Part shown: in pieces, positions 59,673-64,000 of the stretch
How positions within the stretch are numbered: the stretch's first letter is position 1
How the letters are laid out: each line of letters starts with the position of its first letter
From: CAXXOK01 sp964497495
GTDB taxonomy: Bacteria; Bacillota; Clostridia; Christensenellales; Aristaeellaceae
NCBI GenBank assembly: GCA_964497495.1
Contig: CAZCCZ010000010.1
Coordinates: 22,550 to 86,549, forward strand
Direction: 5' to 3'
DNA: 64,000 nt
Made by a program: the position numbers and the translations under genes
Notes under the pieces: generated by a model
Database searches by the model: none
Seen by the model: the letters and a program-made list of their open reading frames with translations, nothing else
Told to the model about the DNA's origin: nothing

Positions 59673-60638
59673 TCACAGGCCGCGCAGGCGGCGCCGGAGC
59701 GCGCGGGCGGGCAGAGTTACGGCATACCCGATGCGGTAGGAACGCGAACGCTTCAGCTCGTCGATCTGCCGTTGCATGCGCCGGGACACGGCGCCGGGAT
59801 AATCGTCCAGAAGCTGCCGGTAGAACGGATTTTCCCGGCTTTCCTCCCACCACGCGTCCGTAAAGGAGCCGACGCAGTTCCACGGTTTCTGGTCGGTCAT
59901 GTAATGCAGGATCGCGGGGCGGGCGGCCGCTTCCGCAAGCTCCTCCTTGCTATAGACGCGGGCGGGTTCCTCGCTGCGGCAGGGGGAGGCGATTACGTTG
60001 TAGCGATAGGGCAGCCGCAGGATCCGGCCCCGGCAGGCAACGTTCATCACGTCCTGATCCTGCAACGGATAGGGCTTTCGGGCAAGCGTGAAGAGCGTAT
60101 GCGACATTTGCCGGGCGCGGAAGGCCGCCAGATCCAGCAGCAGGACGCCCGCGTTGACGTACGGTTCGCCGCGCCCGATGCCGATGCTACGGGGGTAAGC
60201 AAGGGTGCGGTTCAGCTGCGCGTCCGGCACGCCGGCGATATAACAGCCGTCCATCGGGGTGTTAAAGAGGGCCGTCAGCTCGTCGCACGCGAGGATATCC
60301 ACGTCCAGATAAAGGCAACGGTCGTATTCCGGAAGGGTTTCGGCCGCCAGAAAGCGGTAGTAGGTCGCGTGGGAAATATAGGGGATGGTGATCGGCAGCC
60401 GGGCGAAACGGTCCGCGATATCCAGAAAACGTACGTCCGTATGCCGTAAAAGCCGGGCCGCGCCGTCCAGCGGTTCCTGCACGCCCCGGGCGTACGGCTG
60501 CGTCCGCATGACCGAAACCTCGTAACGCGTATCGGGGCCGCAATGCCGGTCCAGAGACAGCAAAGCCGTCGGAAGATACCGCGCGTAGCTTTCGTCGGCG
60601 CACATCAGAATCGGAACGGTTTGTAAGCCTGCGGACAT
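59673..60638 (-). CDS. GT8-family glycosyltransferase (321 aa)
   Basis: GT8 fold: VPILMCADESYARYLPTALL at the start, RFLAAETLPEYDRCLYLDVDIL with the DxD metal site, GEPYVNAGVLLLDLAAFR, QDQDVMNVACRGRI and HYMTDQKPWNC near the end. Members transfer galactose or glucose to lipopolysaccharide, glycoprotein or teichoic-acid acceptors. C-terminal basic tail probably touches the membrane. Confidence 0.88.
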   Translation of the reverse strand: MSAGLQTVPILMCADESYARYLPTALLSLDRHCGPDTRYEVSVMRTQPYARGVQEPLDGAARLLRHTDVRFLDIADRFARLPITIPYISHATYYRFLAAETLPEYDRCLYLDVDILACDELTALFNTPMDGCYIAGVPDAQLNRTLAYPRSIGIGRGEPYVNAGVLLLDLAAFRARQMSHTLFTLARKPYPLQDQDVMNVACRGRILRLPYRYNVIASPCRSEEPARVYSKEELAEAAARPAILHYMTDQKPWNCVGSFTDAWWEESRENPFYRQLLDDYPGAVSRRMQRQIDELKRSRSYRIGYAVTLPARALRRRLRGL

Positions 60639-60673
60639 GCGTTGCTCCTCTCTGCCGGATCAAACGCGGACGC

Positions 60674-61423
60674 TTACGCGTGCGCCTCGCTGTATTCAAA
60701 GTAATGCCGGTACACTTCCGTGGCGTCGCCGATCTCCTGCACGCGACCGTGGTCGATCCACGCCGCCCGCGTGCAGAGCTTCTTCACCTGCGCGCCGTTG
60801 TGGGAAACGAACAGGAGCGTCGTTCCGCCGGACAGCATGCTTTCCATGCGCGCCTGGCATTTTTCCTGAAACATCACGTCGCCTACGGAAAGCACCTCGT
60901 CTACCACAAGGATATCCGCCTGCACGCTGGTGGCGATGGAGAAGCCGAGGCGCGCGATCATGCCGGAGGAGTAATTTTTGAGCGGCACGTCGACGAATTC
61001 TTCCAGTTCCGCGAACTCGATGATGCCCTGAAGGCGTTCGTTCATCTCCCTGCGGGACAACCCCAGCACCGCGCCGTTCAGAAAAACGTTCTCGCGCGCG
61101 GTCAGATCCATATCGAAACCCGCGCCAAGCTCGATCAGCGGCGCGACGCTGCCGCCTACGACGACGCTGCCGGACGAGGGGCTGTAAACGCCCGCCACCA
61201 GCTTGAGCAGCGTGCTCTTACCGCAGCCGTTACGCCCGATCAGCGCGAAGGACTCGCCGCGTTTCACCGACAGGCTGACGTTCTTGAGCGCGTAAAAATC
61301 GTGATACTCCAGCTTTCGCTGGGAAGCTTTGATGATAAACTCCTTCAGCGTGTCGTTCTTTTCCTTGGACAGGCTGAAAAGCATGGAAACGTCCTGAAAC
61401 TCGATGATATTCTGTGCTTCCAT
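60674..61423 (-). CDS. Polysaccharide ABC exporter ATPase (Wzt/TagH-like, 249 aa)
   Basis: ATPase with Walker A LIGRNGCGKSTLLKL, signature NYSSGMIARLGFSIA, Walker B ILVVDEVLSVGD and switch His in LLFVSHNGAQV. The stretch EYHDFYALKNVSLSVKRGES is typical of O-antigen and teichoic-acid exporters. It lacks the C-terminal carbohydrate-binding domain of long Wzt proteins. Pairs with the permease 10 bases upstream. Confidence 0.9.
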   Translation of the reverse strand: MEAQNIIEFQDVSMLFSLSKEKNDTLKEFIIKASQRKLEYHDFYALKNVSLSVKRGESFALIGRNGCGKSTLLKLVAGVYSPSSGSVVVGGSVAPLIELGAGFDMDLTARENVFLNGAVLGLSRREMNERLQGIIEFAELEEFVDVPLKNYSSGMIARLGFSIATSVQADILVVDEVLSVGDVMFQEKCQARMESMLSGGTTLLFVSHNGAQVKKLCTRAAWIDHGRVQEIGDATEVYRHYFEYSEAHA

Positions 61424-61433
61424 CGGCGGCCTC

Positions 61434-62225
61434 CTAGATGTGGAGATAGAACTTTTTCTGCAATTTCCAGAACACGAACAGACCTACGGCCAGCAAGCCA
61501 AAGCTGCAGGCGATACAGACATACCACGTGCCTGCCTCCGGGATACGGCCGTAGATGATCAGTTCGCGGAAAAAGGTGATGTAGTGATACATGGGATTGA
61601 GCCTGATAACCGCCACCACGTCATCCGGCAAGCCCTCGAGGGGGTAGAAGATCGGCGTGGCATACATCCAGGCAAGCAGCAGCACGCCGTACAGGTGCAT
61701 GACATCCTGAAAATAGACGGCGACCGCCGAAAGCATCAGGCTGATTCCACAACAGAACAGGAACAGCAGAAATAGCGGAACGACCACCATCAGGTTGGCC
61801 CAGTGAAACGGAACGCCGGTGAAAGCCATGACGATGATGATGGCCACCATGCTGAAGCTCATCGTTACGAATGCCGAAAACACGCGAGAAATGGGGAAAA
61901 TGTACTTGGGAATATATACCTTGCGGAGCAGCGACGAGTTATCCAGTACGGAGTGCATGGCCATGTTCGTGCTCTCGCTGAGAAAAGAAAACAGGGTTTG
62001 GCCGCAAATGAGGTACAGCGAATAGTTTTCGACGTTGAAGCGGAACATTTTGGAAAAGATAAAGGTAAGCACGACCATCATCAGCAGGGGGTTGAGCAGA
62101 CTCCAAAGATAGCCCAGAAAGCTTCGGCGGTACTTCACTTTCAAATCCCGCACGACCAGCTCGTAGATCAGCGGTTTATAACGCGAAAAAGAGTTGAATT
62201 GAGGAATGTTGCGCAGCGATTTCAT
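61434..62225 (-). CDS. Polysaccharide ABC exporter permease (Wzm/TagG-like, 263 aa)
   Basis: ABC-2 type permease with six helices; YELVVRDLKVKYRRSFLGYL, then WSLLNPLLMMVVLTFIFSKM and NPMYHYITFFRELIIYG are hallmark segments of TagG/Wzm. Exports a lipid-linked glycan across the membrane for attachment by LCP proteins. First gene of the leftward cluster. Confidence 0.9.
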   Translation of the reverse strand: MKSLRNIPQFNSFSRYKPLIYELVVRDLKVKYRRSFLGYLWSLLNPLLMMVVLTFIFSKMFRFNVENYSLYLICGQTLFSFLSESTNMAMHSVLDNSSLLRKVYIPKYIFPISRVFSAFVTMSFSMVAIIIVMAFTGVPFHWANLMVVVPLFLLFLFCCGISLMLSAVAVYFQDVMHLYGVLLLAWMYATPIFYPLEGLPDDVVAVIRLNPMYHYITFFRELIIYGRIPEAGTWYVCIACSFGLLAVGLFVFWKLQKKFYLHI

Positions 62226-62258
62226 CTATCGTCACACCTATTCATCGATTTTGAGTAT

Positions 62259-62274
62259 CGCTTACGTCGGCGAT
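62259..62274. repeat. 16-bp direct repeat, copy 1
   Basis: CGCTTACGTCGGCGAT, also at 62721-62736, both in the non-coding region upstream of the exporter operon. Confidence 0.6.
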
Positions 62275-62373
62275 GTAATAATCATGCCGTACAACAGCGC
62301 ATAGGCATCGTTACGGCATGACGCGGTTGCGTCGCGCGGGAGCGTCGAACGGAGAAAGGCGTACGGGAGCGTT

Positions 62374-62403
62374 ATAATATCATCATAAAATATGTCGGTT
62401 CAA
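62374..62403 (-). promoter_or_regulatory. Possible promoter of the polysaccharide cluster
   Basis: Leftward TTGAAC (62398-62403), 18-bp spacer, TATTAT (62374-62379), in a locally AT-rich patch about 150 bases before the permease. Confidence 0.5.
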
Positions 62404-63067
62404 ACAGCGAGCCGGCGATACCGCGAACGGTGTACGGGGACCGCGCACCCGCACGGAAAAGGGTTTCGACGGCGGAGGGTATAAATCCTCGCTGAACAAC
62501 AAAAATACCATCCGTTTCCATTGCGCCGGAGCGCTTTATCGTAACATCCGCCCCGTTGCAAGGCCGGAAACCACAAAAGTTTACGGCAGAATAATCACTC
62601 CCACGCCGTATTCGGCGGCACGCCCCGCCGCCCCGTTCGCACGCCAGACAACGCGTCGCCGTGTTTGCCTTTGACCTGTGGGGCCGCAAGCCGATCTCTC
62701 CGCCCGACGCGGCGACGCTTCGCTTACGTCGGCGATACGCGGGATGACCGTTTCGTACGTCCAGCGGACGTTCCGTTCCCCTCGGTGGACAGGGCCGAAG
62801 AATGCGGAAAGCTTTCCCGGAAAGATACCATTATTAATTATAGAGATATTACAGAATGCCGTCAAGTCCGTAATTCATCACCGGCCTCACGGCTTTGCAA
62901 GAAGGTGCTTGCCGCATCGTTTACAGGAGTATTGATAACCCGAACGGGACGACCCGTCAAAGCTTCGGCGACATGTGCGCAGGCGGCGGGCGAATCGGCA
63001 AGCGACGCGGGGGAGACAGGCGAAACCGCGGGCCAAAGCGTATGAAATGCGTATTCGCGGTATTGTG
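62404..63067. other. About 660 bp without a supported gene
   Basis: Short open frames on both strands lack ribosome sites and family features. Contains the second copy of the 16-bp repeat (62721-62736). No RNA gene recognised. Confidence 0.5.
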
Positions 63068-63111
63068 AAAACCGCCCGCGGATCAGATTTCTCTGATTGG
63101 CGGGCGGTTTT
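63068..63111 (+). terminator. Strong rho-independent terminator-like hairpin
   Basis: Outer arms AAAACCGCCCG/CGGGCGGTTTT, inner arms ATCAGA/TCTGAT around TTTC. No gene ends just upstream, so it may close an RNA gene or a decayed gene. Confidence 0.7.
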
Positions 63112-63115
63112 CGTT

Positions 63116-63179
63116 TCTGGAAAATGCTGATATGGTTGATACCATCGGGGGTGGGCGCACTCTGAAACGGAGAATCGTG
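63116..63179 (+). repeat. 64-bp element, copy A
   Basis: 58 of 64 bases are shared with copy B. Two small hairpins are possible: TGGT-TGAT-ACCA, then CTCTG-AAA-CGGAG. It directly follows a terminator-like hairpin and precedes the AT-rich gene. Confidence 0.75.
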
Positions 63180-63230
63180 AGAGGATTGTGAGTACCTAAA
63201 TCCGACGTATATCAAACATTATCATGGGAT

Positions 63231-63258
63231 TTGACACGTTCTGAATATATGGTAATAT
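63231..63258 (+). promoter_or_regulatory. Promoter of the AT-rich gene
   Basis: TTGACA (63231-63236), 16-bp spacer, TAATAT (63253-63258). Confidence 0.6.
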
Positions 63259-63299
63259 CAATTATTGTAAGAATCAGTTGGTATATTCAGGAGGGAGAA

Positions 63300-63668
63300 A
63301 TGGATCACTATTCACAGGAAGAGCTACATGTTGTGATAAAGACCATATCCATTACCATTCGCAAGTGTGAAAAGGCACAATTGGCATTTTCAGAAGGAAC
63401 AGCACAGTATTCGCTATTAAGAAATAGAATAAAAGCACTGTATATCGCTAGAGCTTCGATAGAAAATGATAGTAGCATTGATGTGTTTACATTGTCAGAT
63501 TTGGAAAATGCCTTGCCTCCTATTCTTTCAATCCTTAGCAAAACTGAGAAGGTACGAGTTAAGTATGACGAAAACAGGGTTCAGCTCAAGCAAATTGATG
63601 CTCTGATAAGAGCAATGAATATTGCCAAAGTCTTTATCACTAACGAAATATGTAAACGAAAACAGTAA
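63300..63668 (+). CDS. AT-rich orphan protein (122 aa)
   Basis: Starts MDHYSQEELHVVIKTISITI after a strong AGGAGG and ends EICKRKQ. Predicted all-helical with a repeated helical pattern (ALYIARASIEND; ALIRAMNIAKVFITNE), possibly two related halves. Base composition is far more AT-rich than the surrounding chromosome, which suggests recent transfer. Flanked by copies A and B of the 64-bp element. Family not recognised. Confidence 0.65.
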   Translation: MDHYSQEELHVVIKTISITIRKCEKAQLAFSEGTAQYSLLRNRIKALYIARASIENDSSIDVFTLSDLENALPPILSILSKTEKVRVKYDENRVQLKQIDALIRAMNIAKVFITNEICKRKQ

Positions 63669-63701
63669 ACATGGCCCGTTTCCCCTCATATACAGTAAAA
63701 A

Positions 63702-63732
63702 GGACGCCAACCTCGTATCGAGATTGACGTCC
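63702..63732. other. Imperfect hairpin before copy B
   Basis: GGACG/CGTCC outer and CTCG/CGAG inner pairs around TAT, placed just before the second 64-bp element as the terminator is before the first. Confidence 0.5.
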
Positions 63733-63735
63733 CAA

Positions 63736-63799
63736 TCTGGAAAATGCTGATATTATTGATACAATCGGGGATGGGTGCACTCTGAAACAGAGAATCGTG
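63736..63799 (+). repeat. 64-bp element, copy B
   Basis: Second copy. Differences from copy A largely fall in the predicted hairpins; the second hairpin is kept as CTCTG-AAA-CAGAG. No gene is visible between it and the window end. Confidence 0.75.
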
Positions 63800-64000
63800 T
63801 TAGGGTGTAACCGTCATTCGCGCCCCGAGGCAAACAGGATGCGAATAAAAGGTGCTGTTTTGCTTTACAGAATCTTTAGAAATGAGGCGGTGCTAATCAT
63901 CCTGCAAAGTATGCTTTGGAAATGCCAGATCAATTTTCCGCACAGATGAGACCGTCCCGCATTTTGTGTAAACCTCCAAGCTGTGATAGGATAGAAACAG

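Noticed and set aside
63124..63165. 13-codon ATG frame inside the 64-bp element (MLIWLIPSGVGAL in A)
   Set aside because: Open in both copies, but most differences change amino acids and there is no ribosome site, so peptide coding is not supported.
62862..63215. 117-codon minus-strand frame containing copy A of the 64-bp element
   Set aside because: No ribosome site and it runs through a strong terminator hairpin; similarity to the frame in copy B only reflects the DNA repeat.
1..64000. CRISPR arrays, rRNA genes, IS transposases
   Set aside because: No regularly spaced repeats, rRNA signatures or transposase motifs were seen; the only tandem repeats are the iterons and the 42-bp coding repeats.

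Overview
The window joins two kinds of DNA. Positions 1 to about 12,011 are the integrase-proximal end of a temperate phage or phage-like element. From about 12,012 onward it is chromosome of a GC-rich, anaerobic Gram-positive bacterium of the Clostridia type. That placement rests on an NAD(P)H-linked [FeFe] hydrogenase operon, NfnAB, a DnaD/DnaC-type primosome pair, an LCP cell-wall ligase, a QueT transporter and Gram-positive style Shine-Dalgarno and promoter signals. I cannot name the species. A 100-N run at 9824-9923 shows that this is a scaffold, possibly a metagenome-assembled genome.

Element (1-12,011). A leftward early module (7133 to 1) encodes small regulators, a C5 cytosine methyltransferase with a second gene nested inside it in another frame, DUF2786, MazG-like, DUF3102 and ORF6C-like proteins, and a DnaD-like replication initiator with 12-bp iterons inside its own gene (probable phage origin). 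Two and perhaps three tRNA-like elements sit at the 3' ends of genes in this module. A divergent promoter pair separates it from a rightward arm: a CI-like repressor, an orphan HsdR-N-type nuclease, a small basic membrane protein, a frameshifted zinc-ribbon membrane protein, a HEPN-like protein with 14-residue tandem repeats, and a tyrosine integrase. The arm ends at the 3' part of a tRNA (attachment site) followed by that tRNA's terminator. The repressor-integrase interval looks like a phage defence cargo slot and is the best candidate here for an undescribed system.

Chromosome, 12-28 kb: a CDGSH-type Fe-S protein and a LigB/YgiD-type dioxygenase; a molybdopterin-fold lipoprotein; a three-gene signalling operon (CheR, hybrid histidine kinase, REC-PAS-GGDEF-HD-GYP); and a beta-mannoside operon (cellobiose 2-epimerase, phosphohexomutase and two GH130 phosphorylases) downstream of an O-antigen-ligase-like protein. 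28-34 kb: the hydCBA operon, in which HydB is fused to a GltD/NfnB-like flavoprotein, with a good promoter and a possible Rex operator. 35-41 kb: a GT-C glycosyltransferase; a GntR regulator, oligoendopeptidase F and CCA-adding enzyme operon; and a DUF4405 membrane protein. 41-50 kb: dnaE diverges from dnaD-dnaC-arsC-like-queT, followed by an LCP protein. 50-53 kb: ridA-nfnA-nfnB. 53-62 kb: a leftward surface-polysaccharide cluster with a Wzm/Wzt-like ABC exporter, GT8, GT2 and GT2-GT4 fusion transferases, a LegB-like dehydratase, a nucleotidyltransferase and an SDR. 62-64 kb: mostly non-coding, with one AT-rich orphan gene flanked by two copies of a 64-bp element that may fold as RNA.

Stretches over 300 bases where I see no gene: 13,638-13,937 (one terminator), 34,417-35,099, and 62,226-63,299 (promoter, repeats, terminator). 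The last 330 bases (63,669-64,000) hold a hairpin and the second 64-bp repeat but no gene I can support.
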